Part shown: positions 28,890-38,587 of the stretch, in pieces
Layout of the letters: each line of letters starts with the position of its first letter
Numbering within the stretch: the first letter of the stretch is position 1
Program-made: the position numbers and the translations under genes
Notes under the pieces: model-generated
The model's database searches: none
Seen by the model: only the letters and a program-made list of their open reading frames with translations
Told to the model about the DNA's origin: nothing
Assembly: GCF_008370495.1 (NCBI RefSeq)
Contig: NZ_VTUX01000003.1
Span: 124,001-188,000, forward strand
Length of the DNA stretch: 64,000 nt
DNA from: Pseudohalioglobus sediminis
GTDB lineage: Bacteria > Pseudomonadota > Gammaproteobacteria > Pseudomonadales > Halieaceae
Direction of reading: 5' to 3'

Positions 28890-30136
28890 ACAAGCTTTTG
28901 AAGATCGCCCTCGCCATCGTTGTGCTATTGCTGGCAACACTGGGCTTGCTGCTGGCCAGTGGCGTGGTATCGCCGGGCAGTTTTCGCATGCTGGCCAATG
29001 TCATGTTAGGGGTCGAGGGCCCTGCAACCAGCGACAGTACTGCTCGCGAGAGGCTTTCACTGCCGCCCGGATTTTCACTGCAGGTCTATGCCGACGATGT
29101 GCCCGGCGCACGCATGCTGAGTTTCACGCCGGCAGGAGACCTGCTGGTCAGCCGCCCCCACAAAGGCGATATCGTACTGTTGCGCAGGGATGCCAATGGT
29201 GACGGCCGCCACGATGGCAGGGAATCTGTCATCGGTGATCTCAAGCGCCCCCACGGCATGGACTTCTATCGCGGCTGGCTCTATATCGCCGAGCGCGATC
29301 GTGTCGGTCGCATTAACTTTTCCAGCGGGCGCGGTATCGGGCGATATCGAGAGGTTTTGCGCGAGCTTCCCGGGGACGGCAACCATTGGAGCAAGACCCT
29401 GCGCACCGGGCCCGACGGTCTCATATACCTGACCGTGGGCTCCACCTGTAACATCTGCGAGGAACGGGATCCACGGCGCGCAACCATGATGCGCTTCCGG
29501 CCCGACGGCAGGGATACGGAGATAGTCGCCACCGGGCTGCGCAACAGTGTCGGTTTTGACTGGGCGCCCTGGGATGGCGCACTTTACGCCACCGACAATG
29601 GCAGGGATATGCTCGGGGATAATTTCCCCGCCTGTGAACTCAACCGCATTGAGCAAGGCAAGTTTTACGGTTGGCCCTATTTCAATGATGCCAACGTACC
29701 GGACCCGGACATGGGGCCGGACCCGCTGTCTTCACAGCGCACGCCCAGCGCGCCGGCTCATCGATTTCGCGCCCACAACAGCCCGCTGGGGATACGCTTT
29801 GTCGACACCCGGGGCTGGCCCGGCGACTATGACAGAGTCGCCCTTGTCGCCCTGCACGGCTCGTGGAATCGCAGCACGCCCGATGGCTATAAAGTCGTCT
29901 CCCTGCACTTCAATGGCAACGGCATCGAGGAACGGGATTTTCTCAACGGCTTCCTGCACGACAAGACAGTGCTTGGCAGGCCGGTGGACGTCACCCAGGG
30001 GCCCAATGGCGACATATTTGTTTCCGACGACTACGCTGGAGCCGTGTATCGCATAAGCGTTGTTGCCGCCGGCAGCAAAGCGGTTCTGGCAACCGAAGGC
30101 ACTCGCGACAGGGTCAATTCGGCGCAGCCGGAATAG
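28886..30136 (+). CDS. Membrane-anchored PQQ-dependent sugar (sorbosone-type) dehydrogenase
   Basis: A 416-residue protein with an N-terminal membrane anchor (LLKIALAIVVLLLATLGLLLAS) and a six-bladed propeller domain of the soluble glucose/L-sorbosone dehydrogenase type. Segments include LPPGFSLQVYADDVPGARML, LKRPHGMDFY, IYLTVGSTCNICEERDP, ATGLRNSVGFDWAPWDGALYATDNGRDMLGDN and FVSDDYAGAVYRI. The catalytic domain faces the periplasm. Family members oxidise aldoses using pyrroloquinoline quinone, but a lone sequence does not prove PQQ use. Its GTG start overlaps the ATPase stop by four bases, an unexpected pairing with an ion pump. Confidence 0.88.
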   Translation: MNKLLKIALAIVVLLLATLGLLLASGVVSPGSFRMLANVMLGVEGPATSDSTARERLSLPPGFSLQVYADDVPGARMLSFTPAGDLLVSRPHKGDIVLLRRDANGDGRHDGRESVIGDLKRPHGMDFYRGWLYIAERDRVGRINFSSGRGIGRYREVLRELPGDGNHWSKTLRTGPDGLIYLTVGSTCNICEERDPRRATMMRFRPDGRDTEIVATGLRNSVGFDWAPWDGALYATDNGRDMLGDNFPACELNRIEQGKFYGWPYFNDANVPDPDMGPDPLSSQRTPSAPAHRFRAHNSPLGIRFVDTRGWPGDYDRVALVALHGSWNRSTPDGYKVVSLHFNGNGIEERDFLNGFLHDKTVLGRPVDVTQGPNGDIFVSDDYAGAVYRISVVAAGSKAVLATEGTRDRVNSAQPE

Positions 30137-30176
30137 CTGCAGTGCACCGGTAAATCTGCCATGATCGATATCAGCA

Positions 30177-30207
30177 ATTGCTTCCCTGTGCCACAGGGCC
30201 ACGCAAT
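30177..30207. other. Inverted repeat between sugar dehydrogenase and WS/DGAT genes
   Basis: CCCTGTG-C-CACAGGG forms a perfect 7-base-arm dyad with a single central base. It is flanked by ATTGC at 30177-30181 and GCAAT at 30203-30207, which can pair further out. It lies 41 bases after the preceding stop and about 85 before the next start. There is no U-rich tract, so an operator is as plausible as a terminator. Confidence 0.4.
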
Positions 30208-30289
30208 CTTTGGACGGGCTGGAAAGACGCTATTGGCCCGCGTCGTGGCAGCAGCATTACAATAACCAGACAGACGCACGAGACAGACT

Positions 30290-31894
30290 ATGAGCAATGC
30301 CATTCCCCCGCTCGACTTGATGTTTTTCCTCACCGAGTCAGCGCAGAGTCCCAAGCACGTTGGCGCTGTACAGGTGTTCGAACTGCCCGCCAATGCCCCG
30401 GCGAATTACCTGCAGAAACTGGTAGAGAAGTTCAAGCAGGCCCCGGTGGTCGCGCCTTTCAATTACACACCCGAATTTCCACGGGTGGGCCGGCCGCGCT
30501 GGGTGACCAGCGGGGAAATCGACATCGATTACCACGTGCGCCACTCCGCCCTGCCCGCCCCGGGCACGCAGGCACAGCTGATGGAGGTTGTGCAGCGGCT
30601 GCACGGCACCCTGCTGGATCGCCGCCGTCCCTGCTGGATCTGCCATGTCATCGAGGGTCTGGAAGGCAACCGGTTTGCCGTGTATTCCAAGATTCACCAC
30701 GCCTACATTGACGGCATGTCCGGCGTAAAACGCATGTACGGCTCGCTGTCGACCTCGCCCCGCAGCAAAGAGGTGGTCACCACCTGGTCTTTCAATCCCG
30801 ATACCGGTGGCAAGCAGCGCAGTCGATCATCGGGGAGCAGGCCAAACCCGCTTGCGAAGCAGGCAAAAGGCATGTTCGAGGCCTATCAGTTCCTCACCAA
30901 GATGGCATTGCAGTGGATGAAGCTGCGCGACAGTGACGCGCAGGCACTGTTCGCCGCCCGGCGCACGCGCATGAATAAACCCATAGAATGGGACACACGT
31001 TCCGCTGCCATATGCACCCTGCCGCTGGACCGCATCAAGGCACTGGGGCGGCTGCGGGGCTGCACCGTGAACGAGGTGGTCCTGGCTGTGGTCGGTGCGG
31101 CCCTCGACGACTATCTCAGCGCCCACGGCGAACCACCCTCGGCCCCGCTTGTGGCCCTGTGCCCGATGTCGGTGCGCAGTGCACAGGATGACAGCGCACG
31201 CACCCAGGTATCCGCCGTGCACGTGCGCCTGGGCGATCACGGGGTCAGCCCGGGGCGGCGCCTGGCGCAGGTGGTGGAGTCTTCTACCGCCTCCAAATCT
31301 GAAGTCGCCTCCCTGTCTGCAGAGGCGATGATGGACTACGGGGTGATTGTCTTTGCCCTGTATGAACTGATGGAGCGCAGCAAGCTGGATCGCCTGGTCG
31401 CCCCGTCATACAACGTACTGGTATCCAATGTGCCGGGGCCGGGGGACGAAGACCTCTACCTGTGCGGTTCCCGCATGGTGGCCAGCTATCCTATCTCCAC
31501 GCTGCTGCCGGGAGTGAATCTCAACGTTACCCTGCTTTCCCACGGTAATGCCCTGGACTTCGGCCTGCTTGCGGATCGTCACGCCCTGCCCGACCTGGAC
31601 CTGGTAGCGAATGCCATTGTGCGGCAGTTTGCGGAGATGGAGAAAGCCCTGCTGGCCGGCAATCGGCGGGGCCGAAAGGCAACAACGGCAACGCAGGCCC
31701 GGGCAAAAACCCGTGCCAAGGCGAAGACGAAAGCGAAGACCAAATCAAAGGCAAAGACAAAGACAAAGACCGGGGCAAAGGCGAAAACCAGGGCGAAAGC
31801 GAGAAGTGGTAACAAGACAGCCACTAACAAGCCCGCCAGGACCGGCGCCAACAGGCGGGCCGCGGTACGACCCAAGACACGCGTGCGCGACTGA
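30290..31894 (+). CDS. Wax ester synthase / diacylglycerol acyltransferase (WS/DGAT) with histone-like tail
   Basis: A 534-residue enzyme of the bacterial WS/DGAT family, which esterifies fatty alcohols or diacylglycerol with acyl-CoA to make storage lipid. The catalytic motif is KIHHAYIDGMSG (HHxxxDG) at about residue 138. Other family segments are PLDLMFFLTES at the N terminus, RLRGCTVNEVVLAVVGAAL, and LVSNVPGPGDEDLYLCG near the end of the core. The core ends at about residue 457. The last 77 residues are a low-complexity tail rich in Lys, Ala, Thr and Arg, resembling bacterial histone-H1-like C termini. The gene leads a lipid-related run with a CDP-alcohol phosphatidyltransferase, an EEP-family protein and an acyl-CoA synthetase. 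Confidence 0.93.
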   Translation: MSNAIPPLDLMFFLTESAQSPKHVGAVQVFELPANAPANYLQKLVEKFKQAPVVAPFNYTPEFPRVGRPRWVTSGEIDIDYHVRHSALPAPGTQAQLMEVVQRLHGTLLDRRRPCWICHVIEGLEGNRFAVYSKIHHAYIDGMSGVKRMYGSLSTSPRSKEVVTTWSFNPDTGGKQRSRSSGSRPNPLAKQAKGMFEAYQFLTKMALQWMKLRDSDAQALFAARRTRMNKPIEWDTRSAAICTLPLDRIKALGRLRGCTVNEVVLAVVGAALDDYLSAHGEPPSAPLVALCPMSVRSAQDDSARTQVSAVHVRLGDHGVSPGRRLAQVVESSTASKSEVASLSAEAMMDYGVIVFALYELMERSKLDRLVAPSYNVLVSNVPGPGDEDLYLCGSRMVASYPISTLLPGVNLNVTLLSHGNALDFGLLADRHALPDLDLVANAIVRQFAEMEKALLAGNRRGRKATTATQARAKTRAKAKTKAKTKSKAKTKTKTGAKAKTRAKARSGNKTATNKPARTGANRRAAVRPKTRVRD

Positions 31895-31909
31895 GGCGAC
31901 GCCAAGGCA

Positions 31910-32464
31910 ATGCTGAAATACCTGCCCAACGCAATCACCAGCCTGCGGCTGCTGCTGGCGTTCCCGCTGGGAATGCTGATCCTGCAGCAGGACTATGCCA
32001 TGGCCCTGGCCGTGGGATTGCTGGCCGGCATTACTGACGCGCTGGACGGCTTCGCGGCGCGACGCCTTGGCTATTTCTCCCGCTTTGGCGCGGCCCTGGA
32101 CCCGATAGCGGACAAACTACTGATACTGGTGACGTTTGCCTGCCTGGCAATGATCGAACTGGTACCGATCGCTGTTGCCGCCGTGGTCATCGGCCGCGAC
32201 CTGGTCATCGTCGTGGGCGCTATCTGTTACCGGCTGTTAGTCGGGCCCATCGAGTTCGCCGCAAGCAAATTGAGCAAGCTGAACATGCTGGTACAGATCT
32301 GTTTTTGCGTCATGCTGCTGGCATTGCAACTGCTGCCACCATTGCCTGCGTACCTGCTGCAGGGCGCTACCGTGCTGTTGATTGCTATTGCCGTAGTCAG
32401 CGGCGCTGACTACGTACTGACCTGGTCGCGCAAGGCCCGGCAACAGAATGCCTCGGCAAGCTGA
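31910..32464 (+). CDS. CDP-alcohol phosphatidyltransferase family protein
   Basis: A 184-residue integral membrane enzyme with the complete CDP-alcohol phosphotransferase signature: D-A-L-DG-F-A-AR-RLGYFSRF-G-A-A-L-D-P-I-A-D at about residues 42-66. It begins MLKYLPNAITSLRLLLAFP, typical of the PgsA/CLS group. These enzymes exchange CMP for glycerol phosphate, serine, inositol or phosphatidylglycerol, giving phospholipids. A cardiolipin-synthase-like or PgsA-like reaction fits best, but the acceptor cannot be read from sequence. It lies 15 bases after the WS/DGAT stop and four before the following gene. Confidence 0.88.
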   Translation: MLKYLPNAITSLRLLLAFPLGMLILQQDYAMALAVGLLAGITDALDGFAARRLGYFSRFGAALDPIADKLLILVTFACLAMIELVPIAVAAVVIGRDLVIVVGAICYRLLVGPIEFAASKLSKLNMLVQICFCVMLLALQLLPPLPAYLLQGATVLLIAIAVVSGADYVLTWSRKARQQNASAS

Positions 32465-32468
32465 GCCC

Positions 32469-33236
32469 ATGCGTAGCGACGCCGACGAAATCCACATACT
32501 GACCTACAATGTGCACAAGGGTTACTGCACGGGTAACCGGCGCTTCATGCTCGACGCCATGCGCGAGCGCATTGCCGAGACCGGTGCCGATATCGTATTC
32601 CTGCAGGAGATACACGGCACTGCCATCAAGAGCAAGGCCAAGCAGCGCAAATTTTCCTACCCGGAACAACCGCACTTCGAGTACCTGGCTGACCAGGCAT
32701 GGCCGCACTTTGCCTACGGGCGCAATGCAATTTACCGCAAGGGTGATCATGGGAACGCCATCCTCAGCATGCACCCCTTTGTCAGCTGGGAGAATATTGA
32801 TATTTCCATTTTTCCGCGCTCCAGTCGCAGCATTCTGCATGGCGTGATCGAACTGCCCCACCGCAAGACCCGGCTGCACACGCTGTGTGTGCATCTCGGC
32901 CTGCTCGAACAGGAGCGACGGGAGCAGTTGCAGACCCTGACCGAACGCATAGACCAGCACGTGCCACGCGACGAGCCGATGATTATTGCCGGAGACTTCA
33001 ATGACTGGCGGCGGCAGGCTGAAAACCATTTACATGATGACCTGGGTCTGGAAGAGTTATTTGTCAACCTGCAGGGGCGGCACGCACGTACATTTCCCGT
33101 CTGGGCGCCCCTGCTGCCAGTGGACCGTATCTACTACCGCGGCCTGGGGCCTGTCAGCTGTCGCCGACTGGCCGGCGGGCACTGGCGGGAACTGTCAGAT
33201 CACGCCGCACTATTCGGAGTATTCAAACTGCCATGA
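32469..33236 (+). CDS. Endonuclease/exonuclease/phosphatase (EEP) family protein
   Basis: A 255-residue EEP-fold hydrolase. Metal and catalytic motifs are LTYNVHKGYCTGN (Asn), IVFLQEIHG (Glu), LCVHLGLLEQERREQ (His), MIIAGDFNDW (Asp/Asn) and a C-terminal ELSDHAALFGVF (SDH). No signal peptide is visible. Similar YbhP-type proteins are often encoded next to cardiolipin-synthase or CDP-alcohol transferase genes, so phospholipid or phosphodiester hydrolysis is likelier than DNA repair here. ATG 32469 is chosen; an in-frame ATG at 32448 would overlap the upstream gene. The stop overlaps the next start (ATGA at 33233-33236). Confidence 0.85.
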   Translation: MRSDADEIHILTYNVHKGYCTGNRRFMLDAMRERIAETGADIVFLQEIHGTAIKSKAKQRKFSYPEQPHFEYLADQAWPHFAYGRNAIYRKGDHGNAILSMHPFVSWENIDISIFPRSSRSILHGVIELPHRKTRLHTLCVHLGLLEQERREQLQTLTERIDQHVPRDEPMIIAGDFNDWRRQAENHLHDDLGLEELFVNLQGRHARTFPVWAPLLPVDRIYYRGLGPVSCRRLAGGHWRELSDHAALFGVFKLP

Positions 33237-35035
33237 GCATCAAGGAAATCAGCCGTACCCTACGTCAACTGCCCGCTATCGCCTCCCTGGCCCGCGCACT
33301 GAAACCGCGCCCAATGACGACCAGGGACTGCCTGTCCGCGCGGGTAGAAAAACTGGCCCTCGAGCACCCGGAGCGCAGCGCGGTGATCTTCGAGGGTCGC
33401 GAACTCAACTGGAGCGAACTCAACGCAGAGGCTAACCGGTTTGCGCACACGCTGAAGCAACTGGGCCTCGGGCGCGGGGATTGCGCTGCGCTGATGATGG
33501 AAAACCGCATCGAGTTTCTGACCACTCTCATCGCGCTCAATAAACTCGGTGCGATAGCGGCGCTTATCAACACCAACCTCAACGGCCGCGCACTGGCTCA
33601 CTGTCTGCAGATCACCGACGCCAGGTGGTGCCTGTTCGGCGAAGAGCGTATGGACGTGATCGACGCCGTCAGACCGGACAGCGGCGGCATCGAGCAATGG
33701 CTGTTCGTCAGCGATAGCGGCGATCTTCCCTGCCCCGCCTGGGCGCATGACCTGGGCGCCGCCAGCGCGGCGGCAGCGACGGGCAACCCGGAAGAAACCC
33801 AGAGCAACACCATACGCGAGAAAGCGCTGTACATATTCACCTCCGGCACCACCGGATTACCGAAAGCAGCGGTGATGACCAATCGCCGCTTTATTCTCAG
33901 TTCACTGATGTCCTCGCTTGGCGGCCTGCGCTGCGACGTCAACGACCGTATCTACCTGTGTCTGCCCCTGTACCACGGCACCGCCCTGTTCCTGGGTGCA
34001 GGCGCCGCATTCAACAGCGGCGCCAGCCTGTTCCTGCGCCGCAAGTTTTCCGCCAGCCACTTCCTGGATGAGGTACGCGAACACCAGACCACCTGTTTTA
34101 TCTACATCGGCGAAATCTGTCGCTACCTGCTGGCCACGCCCGCGCGGGAAGACGACTACCGCAACCCACTCAGCACGGTCATGGGCAATGGTCTGCGCCC
34201 GGACATCTGGCAGGCTTTCAAGACCCGCTTCGGCATTACCCGGGTATCGGAATTCTACGGTTCCAGCGAAGGCAACATGGGCTTCATCAACCTGCTCAAC
34301 AAAGACTGTACTGTCGGCACCGGCAGCCTGCCGCACACACTGGTGCAGTACGATATCGATGCTGACGAGGTGGTGCGGGACAAACGCGGGCGCTGCATCA
34401 AGGTCAAGCGCGGCGAGCCCGGGCTACTGTTGGGCAAGATAACCGCGGTAACAGAATTTGAAGGCTATACCAACGCCGAGGCCACCGAGAAAAAGATCCT
34501 GCGCGATGTCTACAAAACGGGCGATGCCTGGTTCAATACCGGCGACCTGTTGAAGACCGTGGATGTCGGATTTGCCTTCGGCCTGCCCCACTACCAGTTC
34601 GTGGACCGAATTGGCGACACCTTCCGCTGGAAAGGCGAAAACGTCTCCACCAACGAGGTCGGCGAAGTCATCAACGCGCACCCACAGGTACACTTCTGCA
34701 ATGTTTACGGAGTGGAAGTGCCGGGCACCGACGGGCGTGCCGGCATGGCCGCCCTGCTGCTTGAGGGCGACAGCCGGGAACTGGACCTGGAGAGTTTCTC
34801 TGCGCTGATTGTCGATCAGCTGCCGGCGTATGCGCGCCCCTTGTTTCTGCGCATATTGCCCAACATGGACACCACCGGCACTTTCAAGATGGTCAAGGGT
34901 ACGCTGCGCAAGGAGGGTTTTGACCCGGCAAAGGTGTCAGACCCGATCATGGTAATGAAGCCCGGCAGTGCACGTTACGAACCGCTGAGCCCGGACCTGG
35001 CCGCTGACATCCTCGCCGGAAAAGGCGGCTACTAG
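33233..35035 (+). CDS. FATP-type long/very-long-chain acyl-CoA synthetase
   Basis: A 600-residue AMP-forming acyl-CoA synthetase. The AMP motif is [18 protein letters not shown]. The motif around [13 protein letters not shown] and the C-terminal [19 protein letters not shown] fit the FATP/FadD6 long-chain-acyl-CoA synthetase branch, including NTGDLLK. It activates fatty acids for incorporation into lipids, and could supply the WS/DGAT three genes upstream. Coupled to the EEP gene by an ATGA overlap. Its TAG stop shares three bases with the stop of the convergent rhlE (CTAG at 35032-35035). Confidence 0.92.
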   Translation: MSIKEISRTLRQLPAIASLARALKPRPMTTRDCLSARVEKLALEHPERSAVIFEGRELNWSELNAEANRFAHTLKQLGLGRGDCAALMMENRIEFLTTLIALNKLGAIAALINTNLNGRALAHCLQITDARWCLFGEERMDVIDAVRPDSGGIEQWLFVSDSGDLPCPAWAHDLGAASAAAATGNPEETQSNTIREKALYIFTSGTTGLPKAAVMTNRRFILSSLMSSLGGLRCDVNDRIYLCLPLYHGTALFLGAGAAFNSGASLFLRRKFSASHFLDEVREHQTTCFIYIGEICRYLLATPAREDDYRNPLSTVMGNGLRPDIWQAFKTRFGITRVSEFYGSSEGNMGFINLLNKDCTVGTGSLPHTLVQYDIDADEVVRDKRGRCIKVKRGEPGLLLGKITAVTEFEGYTNAEATEKKILRDVYKTGDAWFNTGDLLKTVDVGFAFGLPHYQFVDRIGDTFRWKGENVSTNEVGEVINAHPQVHFCNVYGVEVPGTDGRAGMAALLLEGDSRELDLESFSALIVDQLPAYARPLFLRILPNMDTTGTFKMVKGTLRKEGFDPAKVSDPIMVMKPGSARYEPLSPDLAADILAGKGGY

Positions 35036-36339
35036 GAGGCTTTCGCCCCGGCGCGTGACCTGCGGCGGCGGCGCGGGCGATTGTGCCCCTCACTGCCACG
35101 TCCCCGCGATGTGTGCTTGCCGTCACCAACACCACCACCGCTATGTTTCGGGCGGTTTTGCCCGGACTTCTGCGGGCGCCGCAGCGGCGCGCTCGCGGGT
35201 ACTTCATGCTCCGGTTCAAAGCCGCCGATATATTCACGCGTCAGGTGGCGCTGGATAACCTGTTCAATCGCGTTCAGCTGCTTGATCTCGTCTGCGCTGA
35301 CCAGGGAGTAGGCCCGCCCGGAAGCGCCGGCACGACCGGTACGGCCGATACGGTGCACATAGTCCTCAGGCACATTGGGTAGATCGAAGTTGACCACCTG
35401 CGGCAGTTGCGCGATATCCAGCCCGCGAGCCGCAATATCCGTGGCCACCAGCACCCTGACCTTGCCGCGCTTGAAACCGTCCAGGGCCCGGGTGCGCGCA
35501 TTCTGGCTCTTGTTGCCATGAATCGCGGCCGCTTCCAGTCCCGCCTTGTCCAGTTGCTGGGCCAGGCGATTGGCACCGTGTTTGGTGCGCGAAAATACCA
35601 GCACCTGGGTCCAGTTATTGGTTTCCACCAGTTCACGCAGTAGTGCGCTCTTGCGCTTCTTGTCCACGGGATAGACCCACTGTTCCACCGTATCGGCGGT
35701 GGCGTTGGCGGCGGCCACTTCCACCTCCACGGGGTTGTGCAGCAGCTTGGTGGTCAGCTCGCGGATCTCATTGGCGAAGGTCGCGGAAAACAGCAGGTTC
35801 TGGCGCTGCGCGGGAAGTAATTTGAGTATCCGGCGTATGTCGTGGATAAAGCCCATGTCGAGCATGCGATCAGCTTCGTCAAGCACCAGTATCTCGAGAT
35901 CGTCGAAGCTCACCTCGCCCTGGCCATGCAGGTCCAGCAGTCGACCCGGCGTGGCAATGAGGATATCGATGCCGCGACGCAAGCGGGCAATCTGCGGATT
36001 GATTTTTACCCCGCCGAATACGACGGTGGACTTGAGTGGCAGGTGGGCACCGTAGGTGTCCACACTGTCTGCCACCTGGGCCGCCAGTTCCCGGGTTGGG
36101 GTCAGTATCAAAGCGCGCGTACGATGCGGTTTCAGTGGCCCGCTTTCCTGCAGGCGCTGCAAAATAGGCAGCGTGAAGCCGGCGGTCTTGCCGGTGCCGG
36201 TCTGCGCTGCCGCCATCACGTCACGACCTGAAAGTACGGCGGGAATAGCCTGCGCCTGGACCGGGGACGGCTCTGTATAACCCTTTTCCTGCACTGCCTG
36301 CAGCAGTGCGGGTGACAGGCCGAGTTGCTCGAATGTCAT
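35032..36339 (-). CDS. rhlE: DEAD-box ATP-dependent RNA helicase RhlE
   Basis: A 435-residue RNA helicase with all core motifs: the Q-motif region ([14 protein letters not shown]...[10 protein letters not shown]), AAQTGTGKT (I), PTRELAAQ (Ia), TPGRLLD (Ib), [13 protein letters not shown] (II), FSATF (III), [13 protein letters not shown] (V) and [10 protein letters not shown] (VI). The last 60 residues are a basic, Gly/Arg-rich tail ([21 protein letters not shown]), usual for RhlE and used in RNA binding. These helicases assist ribosome assembly and RNA decay. It ends base-to-base against the acyl-CoA synthetase gene. Confidence 0.95.
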   Translation of the reverse strand: MTFEQLGLSPALLQAVQEKGYTEPSPVQAQAIPAVLSGRDVMAAAQTGTGKTAGFTLPILQRLQESGPLKPHRTRALILTPTRELAAQVADSVDTYGAHLPLKSTVVFGGVKINPQIARLRRGIDILIATPGRLLDLHGQGEVSFDDLEILVLDEADRMLDMGFIHDIRRILKLLPAQRQNLLFSATFANEIRELTTKLLHNPVEVEVAAANATADTVEQWVYPVDKKRKSALLRELVETNNWTQVLVFSRTKHGANRLAQQLDKAGLEAAAIHGNKSQNARTRALDGFKRGKVRVLVATDIAARGLDIAQLPQVVNFDLPNVPEDYVHRIGRTGRAGASGRAYSLVSADEIKQLNAIEQVIQRHLTREYIGGFEPEHEVPASAPLRRPQKSGQNRPKHSGGGVGDGKHTSRGRGSEGHNRPRRRRRSRAGAKAS

Positions 36340-36406
36340 GCGAAATCTCTGTTACTGGAGTAAAAGCCGCGGCCGTGAAAGCCAGCCGGGGCAGAGGGCG
36401 CGAATC

Positions 36407-37204
36407 TTACTGTATCGGACCGCGAATAGATACCGCCCGCTGGCACAGGTCATCGAGCTGCTGTTGCAGGAAAACCGCATCATTGCTGAACACCCAGTCC
36501 ACCCCGCGCCCGATTTCGCGCAGCAGCGCGCGTCGCGAGCGCGGAAAGCCGGTGCCTATGCACTGCCCTGCCTGCCGGTGGCGCTGCTGCAGGCGACGGT
36601 TGAGAAGCAGGTAATGCCCCGCCAGGCCAGCGTAGCCGCGCGCCAGTGCCTCACGGCTCAGCGCGGCTACGTTGGTCTCCGCAACCGGCAACAGGGTATG
36701 CGACGGCAGGAATGCCACCAGCGTGAACAGTTGTGGGTCGAGAGCCAGGACATGGAAGTCTGCGGCAGGTCGCAGGTCGGCAAGCAGTGTGCGCAGAATG
36801 TCACGCTGCTGCGACAAGCGTTGCGTGTCCAGGGCCTTGATTTCCAGCATCAGGTGCTGCCTGGCGCCGTAGCGCAGCAATACTTCCTGCAGCGAAGGCA
36901 CCGCGGGAGCGCGCTCGCGCAGCGCGTCAAAAGACAGTTCGGCAACGCGCGCCGTGTCGCCAAACACGCGCTCAAGGGTGGCGTCATGGCAGATAACCGG
37001 CACCTGGTCACGCGTCCAGCGAATATCACATTCCAGGCCCCACACGCCCGCCGCGCTTGCAATGTCGAAGGCCGTCAGGGTATTTTCCATGACGGTGCGG
37101 TTATCGTGTTCGCCGCGATGGGAGACTATTTTGCAATCACGCAATGCGGCCACGTCGGGCACCTTCCGGGGTACCTTTGCCATCACACTATCCACGGTGG
37201 CCAT
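36407..37204 (-). CDS. Glycerophosphodiester phosphodiesterase family protein
   Basis: A 265-residue GDPD TIM-barrel protein. The catalytic signature is SHRGEHDNRTVMENTLTAF (HR..ENT) followed by GLECDIRWTRDQVPVICHDATLERV (E-D and H). It hydrolyses glycerophosphodiesters to glycerol 3-phosphate and an alcohol; no signal peptide, so cytoplasmic. Two starts are possible: ATG 37204 with CAGGG seven bases upstream (chosen), or GTG 37237, which adds 11 residues. The C-terminal part reads GVDWVFSNDAVFLQQQL. Same strand as rhlE, 67 bases ahead of it, and divergent from the MFS gene at 37271. Confidence 0.88.
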   Translation of the reverse strand: MATVDSVMAKVPRKVPDVAALRDCKIVSHRGEHDNRTVMENTLTAFDIASAAGVWGLECDIRWTRDQVPVICHDATLERVFGDTARVAELSFDALRERAPAVPSLQEVLLRYGARQHLMLEIKALDTQRLSQQRDILRTLLADLRPAADFHVLALDPQLFTLVAFLPSHTLLPVAETNVAALSREALARGYAGLAGHYLLLNRRLQQRHRQAGQCIGTGFPRSRRALLREIGRGVDWVFSNDAVFLQQQLDDLCQRAVSIRGPIQ

Positions 37205-37270
37205 AGCCAGGCCCTGTAAACGCTGCTTTACCGCCACTTGCGCCCTGTCGCTCCTCTGGTTTGCCGGTCG

Positions 37271-38587
37271 ATGACAGATACCGCTGCCCCCAGGCCAGAA
37301 TCACCGGCACCGCTGCGAGAGATTATCGCCTGGGCATTCTACGACTTCGCCAACTCAGGCTACACCACTGTGGTTCTCACCACCATCTACAGCGCGTATT
37401 TCGTTGGCGTGGTCGCCGCCGGGCTGGAGGCGGAACACCCGGGGACAGCCACGCTGTTGTGGACCCTGGCCATCGGTGCTGCCAACCTGGTGGTACTGGT
37501 CAGCGGCCCGGTCATCGGTGCCATCAGCGACGTGCGCGCCAGCAAGAAGCGCTTCCTGCTGGTGTCCTCGGTTCTGTGCATCAGTACCACCGCGCTGCTG
37601 GCGGGCGCGGAACCGGGCCAGGTGGCGCCGGCCCTGCTACTGCTGTGCCTCTCTGCGATCGCCTTTGCCCTCGGCGAGAACCTGATTGCCGCTTTTCTGC
37701 CGGAAATCGCCCGCAGCGACAACATGGGGAGAATATCCGGGTACGGCTGGAGCCTGGGCTATTTCGGCGGCCTGCTCACACTGGGCTGTTGCCTGGGCTA
37801 CATACAGTACAGCGAGGCCAGTGGCCTTGGCGCCGACCACTATGTGCCGGTGTGCCTGCTTATCACGGCCTTGATATTTGCGCTGACCGCCACGCCGACC
37901 TTTGTCTGGCTGCGCGAGCGTGCACAGCCGCGCACCCTGCCCCCCGGGCAGGGTTATGTGGCAGCCGGCCTCGGCCAGGTAGCGAGCACGCTGCAACACG
38001 CCTCTCGCCTGCCGGACCTGTTTCGCTTCCTGATCTGCATTGTGTTGTTCCAGGCCGGCGTTTCCACTGTGGTGGTCCTGGCTGCGATCTACGCGCAGGA
38101 AGTCATGAACTTCGACAGCCAGCAACTGATTGTGCTGATCATGCTGGTCAATCTCACTGCGGCCCTGGGCGCGTTTATGTTCGGCTTCGCCCAGGACCGC
38201 TTTGGTTCCGTGCCGAGCCTCGCCGGCGCACTGCTGGTGTGGATACTGGCTATTGCCGTGGCCCTGCAGGCCTCCACCGACGCCGACGTGTGGATTGCCG
38301 GCAACCTGATTGGCCTGGCCATGGGCGCCACCCAGGCCGGCGGCCGTGGCCTGGTGGGGCAGCTGACGCCGCCGGCGCAAAACGGGGAGATTTTCGGGCT
38401 CTGGGGGCTGGCGAACCGGGCTGCGGCAATCCTCGGCCCGATCAGCTATGGCGTGATCAACCGACTCGGCGGTGGCGATCACCAGCTGTCATTGATTTCC
38501 ACACTGACGTTTTTCGTACTGGGGCTGGGACTGCTGCTCACGGTCAATGAACGGCGGGGTCATCAGGACGCCATGCGCTATCACTAG
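37271..38587 (+). CDS. UMF1/Atg22-like MFS transporter
   Basis: A 438-residue transporter with about 12 hydrophobic segments. The opening IIAWAFYDFANSGYTTVVLTTIYSAYF is diagnostic of the UMF1 (vacuole effluxer Atg22-like) MFS family. GAISDVRASKKRFLL follows between helices 2 and 3, then IARSDNMGRISGYGWSLGYFGGLL. Yeast Atg22 exports amino acids from the vacuole; bacterial substrates are not established. ATG 37271 is chosen because the upstream in-frame TTG at 37238 adds no family sequence. The 3' end overlaps the convergent pnuT gene by 44 bases. Confidence 0.88.
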   Translation: MTDTAAPRPESPAPLREIIAWAFYDFANSGYTTVVLTTIYSAYFVGVVAAGLEAEHPGTATLLWTLAIGAANLVVLVSGPVIGAISDVRASKKRFLLVSSVLCISTTALLAGAEPGQVAPALLLLCLSAIAFALGENLIAAFLPEIARSDNMGRISGYGWSLGYFGGLLTLGCCLGYIQYSEASGLGADHYVPVCLLITALIFALTATPTFVWLRERAQPRTLPPGQGYVAAGLGQVASTLQHASRLPDLFRFLICIVLFQAGVSTVVVLAAIYAQEVMNFDSQQLIVLIMLVNLTAALGAFMFGFAQDRFGSVPSLAGALLVWILAIAVALQASTDADVWIAGNLIGLAMGATQAGGRGLVGQLTPPAQNGEIFGLWGLANRAAAILGPISYGVINRLGGGDHQLSLISTLTFFVLGLGLLLTVNERRGHQDAMRYH

